Below, piece by piece: positions 1 through 9,200 of a stretch of DNA of 44,760 bases (position 1 is its first letter; the number at the start of each line of letters is the position of its first letter). Position numbers and translations under genes: made by a program. Below the pieces are notes generated by a model. It saw nothing but the letters and a program-made list of their open reading frames with translations. It made no database searches and was not told where the DNA came from. Source of the stretch: an uncultured Clostridium sp. (GTDB lineage: Bacteria; Bacillota; Clostridia; TANB77; CAG-508); contig USHX01000013.1 in the NCBI GenBank assembly GCA_900554565.1, positions 1 through 44,760 on the forward strand. The letters run 5' to 3'.

Positions 1-260
1 AAGGAAGCATAGTAATATTAGGAGATGTAAACTCTGGAGCAGAAGTAATTGCATCAGACAACATTGTAGTATTAGGTGCATTACGTGGCCTAGCACATGC
101 AGGAGCAAAAGGAAACAAACAAGCAATAGTAGCAGCAGGGCTATTCAATGCAGTACAAATAAGAATAGCAAATATAGTAAAAGAAATAAAACAAGATGAA
201 GAACCAATGCATAAACAAGCATATATAAGTGTTGCAAATGACAAAATAGTAATAGAATAG
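1..260 (+). CDS. minC: Septum site-determining protein MinC, C-terminal part (5' truncated by window edge)
   Basis: The open frame enters at base 3 and ends at a TAG at 258-260. It encodes about 85 residues with the repetitive Gly/Val-rich right-handed beta-helix of the MinC C-terminal domain: GSIVILGDVNSGAEV, then VVLGALRGLAHAGAKG, then a tail around FNAVQIRIANI. In the known family MinC inhibits FtsZ polymerisation and is recruited to the membrane by MinD; this domain binds MinD and FtsZ protofilaments. The N-terminal domain and start lie outside the window, and minD probably also lies outside. The gene converges on the minus-strand small genes with only 12 bases between stops. Identification is confident from the motif pattern alone. 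Confidence 0.9.
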   Translation, partial: GSIVILGDVNSGAEVIASDNIVVLGALRGLAHAGAKGNKQAIVAAGLFNAVQIRIANIVKEIKQDEEPMHKQAYISVANDKIVIE

Positions 261-272
261 TAAAAGAGAAAA

Positions 273-635
273 CTAGCTCAAAAGCAACAAAATAAGCACA
301 ATAAAAAGTAATTCATCTTGTACACCTTCAGTATAAAGAAAAAATAATAAACAAAGAATAATAATATCATCTAAATATAGACTGATACCTAATATTTCAA
401 AAATAGGTTCATCCATATTAGATGATATTTTTCTATCTTCAGAAATCTCATTATCAGTGGAAACACTAGAATTGCTAGAATTATCAACATTTTCTAAAGA
501 TTTAGTATCATTTTCTGTAAAAGTCTTACCAACACTATTAGTATCAATTTGACTATTCAAATGCGGATATGTACCACGAAAATTATTGTAATAATATCTA
601 TTATACGGGAATCCAAAAAAAGGAAAAGTGCCCAT
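273..635 (-). CDS. Conserved small clostridial protein with C-terminal hydrophobic segment, function unknown
   Basis: This is a 120-residue protein. The N-terminus is rich in aromatic residues, Pro and Gly (MGTFPFFGFPYNRYYYNN), the middle is a Ser/Asn/Asp-rich polar stretch, and residues about 80-120 are hydrophobic (ISLYLDDIIILCLLFFLY and LLFIVLILLLL), suggesting a membrane hairpin. The ATG at 635-633 overlaps the stop of the upstream gene (TAATG), with AAGGAGAAT as ribosome binding site inside that gene, so the two are translationally coupled. I do not recognise a characterised family. A spore or cell-envelope role would be speculation from the coupling and composition. Confidence 0.75.
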   Translation of the reverse strand: MGTFPFFGFPYNRYYYNNFRGTYPHLNSQIDTNSVGKTFTENDTKSLENVDNSSNSSVSTDNEISEDRKISSNMDEPIFEILGISLYLDDIIILCLLFFLYTEGVQDELLFIVLILLLLS

Positions 636-1097
636 TATTTATTCTCCTTATTTTCATTTTTAAAAATCTCAGCAATTTTTGCAACATTCATCAAATTCGC
701 ATATTGATCCAATTTATCTTGCTTACTTTCACGCAAATAAGGTTTTAAAGAATGCAATAAATTGCTTCTAGGGTCATTAGAAGAATTCATTTTTTCCATA
801 ACAGACTTTATTTTCATAATAGTGTTAATATCAATATTATTAAAATTAAAAGAGTTACTACCACTATTAGTATCAGTTCCGATTGCTTATATTAGAATTA
901 GTATTACTTTGACTAGAATATGAACTGTTAGAATTACTAGAAGATTGATTAGAAGAAGTATTAGAATTATTAAGCATAGAAGAGAAATTCTGAATCATTT
1001 CTGGCGGAATTTGAGATATTACATCTGAAAGTTCCCCTTTGTTCATCATATCTTTTAACTTATTAACAGTATTTTCATCAAAATTAAAATCACTCAA
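635..1097 (-). CDS. Small conserved clostridial protein, interrupted by a +1 frameshift at CGG (site 3)
   Basis: Two frames join into one protein of 153 residues if the C at 881 is skipped. The first frame (72 codons) begins at TTG 1097, placed five bases after AGAGGTGA; the in-frame GTG at 1106 lies inside that ribosome binding site and is a poor start. It encodes an acidic helical region (ENTVNKLKDMMNKGELSDVI, then IPPEMIQNFSSML) and a Ser/Asn linker. It then meets CGG (881-879) and would stop at TGA 875-873. The second frame continues GTDTNSGSNSFNFNNIDINT and ends with a conserved-looking block, SNDPRSNLLHSLKPYLRES. The second part alone has no ribosome binding site and starts mid-domain, which supports one gene. 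The stop overlaps the next gene. Function unknown. Confidence 0.75.
878..881 (-). other. CGG-A +1 frameshift site 3 (small protein gene)
   Basis: On the minus strand the zero frame reads AGC AAT CGG AAC TGA. Skipping the C gives AAT GGA ACT GAT ACT, which stays open to the natural stop 81 codons later. The in-frame codon at the shift is CGG and the restored codon is GGA, as at the other three sites in this window. No homopolymer run is present that would make a sequencing slip likely. Confidence 0.75.
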
Positions 1098-1305
1098 AAC
1101 AATCACCTCTAAATAAATATATTCAAGAAAAAATTATCTATGTAATAATATGCAATAATAAATTTAATGTTACAGTTTTTCAGTGTTTTTAAGCATAATT
1201 TTGATTATTACATTTAAAGAAAAAAAGCGAATATAAAATGTTACAAAAATATAAAGAAAATGTAACAAAAAAGTAAAAAAACTAGAACTTATTTCCGTAG
1301 CGAAT

Positions 1306-1314
1306 TTTGTCGAA
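1306..1314 (+). promoter_or_regulatory. Candidate Spo0A box upstream of adhesin unit 1
   Basis: The sequence TTTGTCGAA matches the 0A-box consensus (TTTGTCRAA in established literature). It lies about 45 bp upstream of the -35 of the 1423 operon. Units 2 and 3 have only partial relatives (for example GCATCGAAAA near 20309). A single 9-bp match can occur by chance, so this is suggestive only. Confidence 0.45.
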
Positions 1315-1358
1315 AGCAAAAGAATTTACATAAAAAGTTAAAAAAATCGGGAAAACCA

Positions 1359-1387
1359 TTGAAAAATATGGAAAAAGGCGTTATAAT
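1359..1387 (+). promoter_or_regulatory. Sigma-A type promoter of adhesin unit 1
   Basis: TTGAAA at 1359-1364, a 17-bp spacer, and a perfect TATAAT at 1382-1387. The predicted start is near 1394, leaving a short leader with AAGGAGG at 1411-1417 and the ATG at 1423. Confidence 0.75.
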
Positions 1388-1422
1388 ATTTAATGGAGAG
1401 ATTGTAAACCAAGGAGGCAAAT

Positions 1423-4400
1423 ATGAAAGGAAAAATATTTAAAACAATAACAGCCATATTAATATTAATGGCATTAACAATGACAAACTTCATATATGTT
1501 GGAGTAGGTCTTGTAAGTTATGCGGAAAGTAATGTAGCAACAAACAATCAAAACGTAGAATTTGGGGCGCAAATAAACAATGGCAAACTAAATCTAGAAT
1601 TAAGTGTAAAAAAGGATGGATACTTTAATGGAACAATCGAATTAAGTGATTCAAACTTTAAGCTAAAATCTTCAAACAGTGAATACATAAACCAAGTAGA
1701 AGACAACAAAATAACACTTAACCAAATAAATGCTGGAACAACAGCCAAAATGGAAATTGAAATAGAACCTGTACAAAAAGATGTATTTAATGCAGGTTTA
1801 TTAAACATGACAAGTAAACTACAATTATCAGGAATTTATAAAAACAGTAGTGATAAAGAAAACACTGTAAAAGCAACAAGAGAAGTAGCATATAAATACA
1901 CAGCAAACTCATCACAAGAAAATGTTGAGAATTCAGCACAAATAATAACAAACAAAATTGTAAAAATATCAGGTGAAGAAAAAAGAGTAGTAGAAATATC
2001 AATGAACATGGGATTAAAAGACAATAGCTACCCAATAAAAAATATGGAAGCAAAAGTTTCTATACCACAAATAGATAGTAAATCACCTAAAATAGTAAAA
2101 AAAGTAAACTTCAACACAATGACACACTATGATTATCAATATGATGGAAAAGAAGCAACAATTACATTTACAAACGAACCAAACGAAAACAACCTAATCC
2201 TTTGGAGAAAAACAGGTTCAGAAAATGTAGTATTAACATTAATATATGACAAAGATGCAAAAGTTGAAGGAAACAACATAAAAATAGAACAAAAATTAAA
2301 ACTATATGATGCAGAAAACGAAATAGCAACAACAAACACAGTAAAAATAGACAACCAAGAAAAAAATGAAATAATAAAAGTAACAACATCAAACACTGAT
2401 GAAACACTATATAAAGGAAAATTAAATGCAAAACTAGATAAACAAATTGAAACAAAAACAGCAGTAGCAGTAAACTTTAGTGGTGTAGCAGATTACTTAA
2501 ACATAGTAGAACAACCAGAAGCATTAAAATCAGAAACAGAAACAAATCAAATAAATGCAGTATACAACAAAACAACAATATCAAAAGAAGCATTTGACAA
2601 AATCCTTGGTGAAAACGGAACAATAACAATAACAAACCAAAATGGAGAAGTTGTAGGGGTAGTAAACAGTTCTACACCAATTGATGAAAATAAAAATATA
2701 GTAATAGACTATACTGGAAAAGAACCAGAAAGCATCAGAATAAGAACAACAAAACCAATAGCTGAAGGAGACCTAGAATTTACACACCAAAAAACAATAA
2801 AATCAGCAAACATAAATGAACAAATAGTAAAAAATGCAAAAACAATAGAAACAAAAGCACAATACGAATATGGCGAAAACACAGCAAAAGAAACATCAGC
2901 AGAAACAACACTAGAAGAATCAAAAACAGAAGTAGCATTAGAAGTAAACAAAGAAACTTTATCCACAACTGTAGAAAACAATGTGGAAATAAGAGCTAAA
3001 ATTAAAGCAAATAGTGAAAAGTACAACTTATTAAAAAATCCAACAATAACAGTAGAATTACCAGAAGATGTAGAAAGTGCAAAAATAAACAGTATAGACC
3101 TAATTTATGAAACAGAATTAAAAGTAAAAAATTACAATGTTAATGGAAGAATTCTAACAATTGAATTAGAAGGAGAGCAAACATCTTACAAAGAATCAGG
3201 AATTGAAGGAACAATAGTTGTAATAAACACAAACATAGCAATAAACAAAAAAGCTGCGACAAAAAACAGTGAAATAAAATTAAATTGTGCAAACAACAAT
3301 GAAAATGCAACAGATGCTAAAACAATAAAAATTGTAGCACCTAAAAGCATGACAGTAATAAACAATATAAAAGACTTAAATGTAGAAACATCAGGACAAG
3401 AAGAAACAAAACAAGTAACAGTTAAATCAAGTGAAAGTGCAAAACAATATCAAACAGAAATAGAAATAGTAAATAACAACGAAAACCAAATAGAAAATGT
3501 AAAATTATTAGGAACATTTGCAACAAACAACGACAAAAACAACATGAATGCAAGCATAGTAGAACCAATAACATTAAGCAATATGGCAAATGCAAAAATT
3601 TACTATACAGAAAACGCAAATGCAACAGAAGACCTAAAAAATACATCAAATGGTTGGGAAGAAACAATAAAAGATGCAAGCAAAGTAAAAAAATACTTAA
3701 TAACAATAACAAAAATGGAATCACAAGAAAGCATCAAAGGAACATATAAAACAGAAATTCCAGAAAACTTAGAATACAACCAAACAGCAAAACAAGGATA
3801 TAGTGTAAAATACACAAACACATTAACAAAAACAGAATCAGAAATAAAAGCAACAACAATAGAAATTCGAACAGGAATAGGACCAAAAGTAGAAACAAAA
3901 CTAGAAATGCAAGTTGCAGGATCTACACAAGAACAAAATGCAGCAGTAAAAAATGGAGAAGTAATAAAATATAAACTTCAAGTATCAAATGTTGGAAGTA
4001 CAGACTTAGAAGAAATAACAGTAAAAGGAAATGTACCAGAAGGAACAACATTAGTACAACCAGCAGATAACTATGAATACACAGGAACATCATATTATAA
4101 AGAATTACCAAACAAAGAATATGAACAAACAATACAAAACTTAAAAGCAGGAAAAGTAGCAACTTTAGAATATGAAGTTAGAGTAAATAACGATACACAA
4201 GAAGGAATGAAATTAACAAACAAAATCGAAACAAAATATGGAGATGAAACAAAAACATCAAACGAAACAAATCTTGTAGTATCAAAAGGAAATTTAAGAA
4301 TAACAGTAAAAAGAGTAACAGATAGAAGTGTAGACTTATATGAAACAGGAACAGTAAACTACTATGCAATAGTAGAAAACATTTCAGATAAAAAACAAAG

Positions 4401-6228
4401 TAATGTAAAAGTAAAAACAAACATATCAGAAGGTTTAACAGTAAGTAGAGTAGAACTAATAACAGGAATGACAGCAGAAGAAATAACAGACAAAGACTTA
4501 TATGAAATGGGTTCAATACCAGAAGCTCAAATGTTAGAAGAAGCTGAACAAACAACAAATGGTAACGAAAAATCAGAAGAAGTTGAATACAAAGATGAAA
4601 TAAACATCGGTGATTTACAAGCTGGAGAAGCAAAAGTATTAAGCTATAACATGACAATAGGAAACAAGGTAAATGCAGTAAACTTCTCAGCAACAGCAAA
4701 AGCAGGAAATGAAGAATATAAATCAAACAATATAACAAATGATGTAAAAACAGCAAATGTAACACTAGAAATGACATCAAACACAGAAAGTCAATATGTA
4801 AAAGCTGGAGACCAAATAGAATACACAATAAAAGTAAAAAACAACGGTAAAGAAGCATTAGAAGGAATAAAAGTAAAAGACACAATTCCAGCAAGCTTAA
4901 CAGTAGAAAAAGTAACATTTGATGACCAAGAAATAGCACAATTAAAAAATGAAAACAACATCGAAATATCATGTGATATCTCAGGAAACTCAGAAAGTAC
5001 AATAAAAATAACAACAGTAGTAAATTACTCAGAATCAAGAGATGAAGCAGAAGCAATAACAAATGTTGCATATGCAGAGCTATTAAATGAAAAAATAGCA
5101 ACAACAACAGAAATAAACCACATAATAACAGCAAACAATACTGATAATGGAAACAACAATGGAAATAACAGCAGTGACAACACAGTAGACAACAATGACA
5201 TAGCAACAGGAAACAAAACAATATCAGGAATGGCTTGGTATGATGAAAACTCAGATGGTAAAAAAGATGATGGAGAGAAAACTCTAAGTGGAATAAAAGT
5301 ACAACTATTAAATACACAAACAAATAACTTAGTAAAAGACAAAAATGGAAATGTACTAGAAGCCACAACAAACGAAAATGGATTGTTTATATTAAATAAT
5401 ATAGGAAATGGTAAATACATAGCAGTATTTGACTATGACCAAAGCAAATACTCATTAACAAAATACAAAGCAGAAAATGTTGATGAGAGCAAAAACTCAA
5501 ATGTTTTAATGAAAGAAATAGAAATTGAAAACAACAAACAACAAAAAGCATCAACAGACATAATAGAAGTTGGAAATGAAAATATTTCAAACATAAACAT
5601 TGGTTTAACACAATTACAAGACTTTGACTTAAAATTAGACAAATATGTAAGCAAAATAGTAGTTCAAAACAGTGCAGGAACAACAGTAAAAGAATATAAT
5701 GATGAAACAGTTGCAAAAGCTGAAATTGATGGCAAAAAAGTAAATGGAACAACAGTAATTATAGAATATAAAATAAGAGTAACAAATGCTGGACAAGTAC
5801 CAGGATATGTTAGAAAAATAGCAGACTATATGCCAAATGACTTAAAATTCAGCTCAGAACTAAACAAAGACTGGTATCAAACAGGAGACACATTATATAA
5901 TGCAAGTTTAGCAAACGACAAAATAGCTGCAGGAGAATTAAAAGAAGTAACACTAACATTAACAAAATCAATGACAGAAAACAACACAGGAAGAACAAAT
6001 AACACAGCAGAAATTGCAGAAGCATACAATGACTTAGGACTAAGTGATATAAACTCAACACCAGCAAACAAAAAACAAGGTGAAAATGATATGGGGTCAG
6101 CAGACACAATCTTAAGTATCAAAACAGGTGGAGCAATTTATGCAACAATAATAGCAGCAGTAGCAACAGTTCTTGCAGGAGCAGCATTTATAATAATAAA
6201 AATAAAAAATAAGAAAGAAAATATATAG
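1423..6228 (+). CDS. Giant secreted surface protein A1 (DUF11-like repeats, SdrD-B domain, atypical sorting tail)
   Basis: This is a 1601-residue exported protein. Residues 1-34 are a signal peptide (basic MKGKIFK, hydrophobic core, likely cleavage near VSYA). Repeated immunoglobulin-like DUF11-type modules follow; recognisable ones start near 821 (KLEMQVAGSTQEQNAAVKNG), 957 and 1112 (NVTLEMTSNTESQYVKAGDQ). An Asn-rich linker lies at about 1237-1264. An SdrD-B/CnaB-like domain at about 1268-1385 carries the Ca-binding-type motif DENSDGKKDDGE. A conserved C-terminal domain starts at DFDLKLDKYVSKI (about 1402) and contains NSTPANKKQGENDM. The tail is LSIKTGG (about 1564), a membrane helix and a KIKNKKENI tail: a cell-wall sorting layout without canonical LPXTG. 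It lies 14 bp upstream of its B partner in one operon and is paralogous to A2 and the first half of the 20548 gene. Adhesin or pilus-like stalk is inference; no sortase is in the window. Confidence 0.85.
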   Translation: MKGKIFKTITAILILMALTMTNFIYVGVGLVSYAESNVATNNQNVEFGAQINNGKLNLELSVKKDGYFNGTIELSDSNFKLKSSNSEYINQVEDNKITLNQINAGTTAKMEIEIEPVQKDVFNAGLLNMTSKLQLSGIYKNSSDKENTVKATREVAYKYTANSSQENVENSAQIITNKIVKISGEEKRVVEISMNMGLKDNSYPIKNMEAKVSIPQIDSKSPKIVKKVNFNTMTHYDYQYDGKEATITFTNEPNENNLILWRKTGSENVVLTLIYDKDAKVEGNNIKIEQKLKLYDAENEIATTNTVKIDNQEKNEIIKVTTSNTDETLYKGKLNAKLDKQIETKTAVAVNFSGVADYLNIVEQPEALKSETETNQINAVYNKTTISKEAFDKILGENGTITITNQNGEVVGVVNSSTPIDENKNIVIDYTGKEPESIRIRTTKPIAEGDLEFTHQKTIKSANINEQIVKNAKTIETKAQYEYGENTAKETSAETTLEESKTEVALEVNKETLSTTVENNVEIRAKIKANSEKYNLLKNPTITVELPEDVESAKINSIDLIYETELKVKNYNVNGRILTIELEGEQTSYKESGIEGTIVVINTNIAINKKAATKNSEIKLNCANNNENATDAKTIKIVAPKSMTVINNIKDLNVETSGQEETKQVTVKSSESAKQYQTEIEIVNNNENQIENVKLLGTFATNNDKNNMNASIVEPITLSNMANAKIYYTENANATEDLKNTSNGWEETIKDASKVKKYLITITKMESQESIKGTYKTEIPENLEYNQTAKQGYSVKYTNTLTKTESEIKATTIEIRTGIGPKVETKLEMQVAGSTQEQNAAVKNGEVIKYKLQVSNVGSTDLEEITVKGNVPEGTTLVQPADNYEYTGTSYYKELPNKEYEQTIQNLKAGKVATLEYEVRVNNDTQEGMKLTNKIETKYGDETKTSNETNLVVSKGNLRITVKRVTDRSVDLYETGTVNYYAIVENISDKKQSNVKVKTNISEGLTVSRVELITGMTAEEITDKDLYEMGSIPEAQMLEEAEQTTNGNEKSEEVEYKDEINIGDLQAGEAKVLSYNMTIGNKVNAVNFSATAKAGNEEYKSNNITNDVKTANVTLEMTSNTESQYVKAGDQIEYTIKVKNNGKEALEGIKVKDTIPASLTVEKVTFDDQEIAQLKNENNIEISCDISGNSESTIKITTVVNYSESRDEAEAITNVAYAELLNEKIATTTEINHIITANNTDNGNNNGNNSSDNTVDNNDIATGNKTISGMAWYDENSDGKKDDGEKTLSGIKVQLLNTQTNNLVKDKNGNVLEATTNENGLFILNNIGNGKYIAVFDYDQSKYSLTKYKAENVDESKNSNVLMKEIEIENNKQQKASTDIIEVGNENISNINIGLTQLQDFDLKLDKYVSKIVVQNSAGTTVKEYNDETVAKAEIDGKKVNGTTVIIEYKIRVTNAGQVPGYVRKIADYMPNDLKFSSELNKDWYQTGDTLYNASLANDKIAAGELKEVTLTLTKSMTENNTGRTNNTAEIAEAYNDLGLSDINSTPANKKQGENDMGSADTILSIKTGGAIYATIIAAVATVLAGAAFIIIKIKNKKENI

Positions 6229-6242
6229 GAAAGGAGGCAAAA

Positions 6243-9200
6243 ATGAACATGAAAAATATATTAAAAACAACAATTAGTATGGTAATAGCAATGGTAGCAG
6301 TATTAGGAATGACAACAATATCACAAGCATATTCAGTAGGACAAGAATTAAACATTGGATATAACGACTATATTGGAAACGGAAACATGTATTGTCTAGA
6401 ACACAATCAAAAACTAAGAGCTAGAAGACAACCATATACAGTAGTTTCAAATGTAAGAATAGAAGGAACAAAATCAACAGACCATACAGGAAAAACAATA
6501 GACAATGGTGCAAACGCAATATTTGCATATGTACTAAATCAAAACAATGGAAATAAAAAAACACAAGGATATGTAGCAAATGCAATATGGAATTATGGAT
6601 ACACATGGATGCAAACAGTTGGTGTAAATCATGCAGGACTATATAGTGGATTTGCAAGTAACAAAAAAGGTTCAAATGTAAACTTAGCACCAGCATATAA
6701 TTATGCTAATAGTATATCAGCAGGACAAAGTGCAAAAGACAACACAAACAAAAATAATGTAAAAGTGGTAGCATATAATAAAGATGGAAAACAATACATG
6801 AGAATAGGACCATTTAACTGGACATTCTCAGGAACATTAACAGATATATCAATATATGATCAAAGTGGAAATTCAATATCAGAAAAACTATATAGTAGTT
6901 TCAATGGTACAACAGAAAACTGGTTCAATGCCTCTGGAGTAAAATCAGGAAGTGATTTCTATATATCAATACCTGCAAATGGAACAGTTACAAAAATAAC
7001 AAAAGTAACAGGAAAAGCTAGAACAGAAGTAAAAACAGTAAACATGTGGTTCTTAAAAGCTAAAAAATCAGCATACCAAAATCTAATGATAATAGAACCA
7101 GGTTCAGGAAACCAAAATATAGACTTAAGCTTTGATTACAATATATCAATATTAGGAAACTTAAAAGTAATAAAAGTAAACAAAGACAACATAACAGTAA
7201 AACTACAAGGAGTTGGATTCTATCTACAAAATAAAGAAACAGGAAAATATGTAAAAAAAGCATCAGATGGAACAATTTCATATGTAGATAGTAAAGATCA
7301 AGCAACAGAATTTGTAACAGACAAAAATGGAGAATTCACTGTAGAAAAACTAATAGTAGGAACATATATAGCATATGAAACAAAAAATCCAAACTATGGA
7401 TATGAAATGATAAAAAACGGTGTAGAAAAAACAATAGTAGTAGACAAAACAGCAGAATTACAAATACCAAACAAACAAATATATGTTAAATTATCAGGAT
7501 ATGTATGGGTAGACAAAATAAGTGGAAAACAATCATTAAGAAATAACCTATATAAAGACAATGACTACGACTCAAGTGATATATTACTAGATGGAATAAC
7601 AGTAAGACTAAAAGACAAATCTGGAAACACAATAAAAGAAGCAACAACAGCAAAAGGTGGAAGCTATCAATTTGTAGATGTATCAGTAGACGACTTAGAT
7701 AATTACCATATAGAATTTGAATATGATGGATTAACATACACAAATGTAATACCACATATAGATAGAGATAATGGTTCAAAATCAGCAGAAAGTACAGAAA
7801 CAAGAGATGCATTTAACCAAAACTTCGCAGTAGTTGAAGGAAAAACAGAAAACACAGGTATAACAAGAGACCAAAACGGAAATCAAAAACACGAATTAAA
7901 TTATAATATAGACAAAAATGAGCATACAGCAACATTAATAAATAATGGACAATACAAAATAACAGCAAACACAAATGAAGCTGGATATAGCATAAGAGCT
8001 CACTTTACATATGGACAAGAAGAAATAAAATACATCAACTTAGGTTTATATGAAAGAGAACAACCAGACATAGCATTAGTAAAAGACTTACAAAATGTAA
8101 ATGTTGCAATAAATGGATATAATCACATATATGAATATGCACAAAGAACAAATAATCCAAGCGAATATGGTGGAGATGGATTTAATATTGGAGTAAAATT
8201 CGGAAGCAAATATAGCACAACAAAACCATATAGCAGAGCAATTTACAAAGCAGATTATGAATATGTAAATGAAAATGACAAGAGTAAAGAATTACAAGTA
8301 TATGTAACATACAAAATCTCAATGAAAAATACAAGCTCAAATCTAAAAGTTGTAGTAAACAGCATAGCAGAACATTATGACAGCAGATACGAACTAGTAG
8401 GAGCTGGAACAGGATTAAGCAAAGAAGGACAAATAACAGGAAACTTACAAACTGGTAATACACAAAATAATGGAAAATACACAAAAACAATAGTAAACAC
8501 TGGAACAAGAATAGAAAATCAACAAACAGAATCAATATATGTACAATTTAAATTAAACAGAGAAGCTGTTCTAAATATATTAAATGACAAAGCAAACTTA
8601 GACAATGTAGCAGAAATAAACTCATATTCAGTATATGATGAAAACGGAAAAATATATGCAGGAATAGACAAAAACTCAAATCCAGGAAATGTAACACCAG
8701 AAGACAAACAAACATATCAAGATGACACAGACTCAAGTCCAGCCTTAAAACTAGAAGTAGCAGATGCAAGAGAAATGTCAGGAAAAGTATTCTTAGATGC
8801 AACATCAGGTGAATTAATGACAGGAAAAATAAGACAAGGAAATGGAAAATATGATGATGGCGAAGAAAGAATACAAGATGTTAAAGTAACATTAAAAGAA
8901 AACACTGGAAGCGGAAAAGTATATGAAGCTACAACAAACGAAAACGGAGATTATACAATATCAGGATTTATACCAGGAGACTACACAGTAATATACACAT
9001 GGGGAGACAAAACATACACGGTTCAAAACTATAAAGGAACAATATATGACAGCTCAAGAAACCAAAACGACAAAGAATGGTATAAAAAAGATGTAGACAA
9101 CAGACTAACTGATGCAATAGACAATTATGAAACAAGACAAAAAATAGATGAAGAATTAAAAACACAAGGATATAACACAACAACATCAATAGACAAAATG

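Larger units (their letters stand above)
1107..1422. other. Divergent intergenic region between the small-protein operon and adhesin unit 1
   Basis: This 316-bp AT-rich region holds no credible gene. It contains several TGTTACA/TGTAACA words (near 1170, 1240 and 1260), including a stretch AATGTTACAAAAATATAAA that resembles one upstream of unit 2 near 10300. It also has a Spo0A-like box at 1306-1314 and a sigma-A promoter at 1359-1387 for the adhesin operon. No clear minus-strand promoter for the small genes could be fixed. Confidence 0.6.

Noticed and set aside
5131..5215. Asn-rich low-complexity stretch as a DNA repeat array
   Set aside because: It is an Asn/Gly/Ser/Asp linker between surface domains with irregular codons, and similar linkers occur in A2 and A3.
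4178..5371. Long antisense open frames over the adhesin genes, rich in Leu and Phe
   Set aside because: They are shadows of the A-rich coding strand, with no ribosome binding sites and no recognisable domains.
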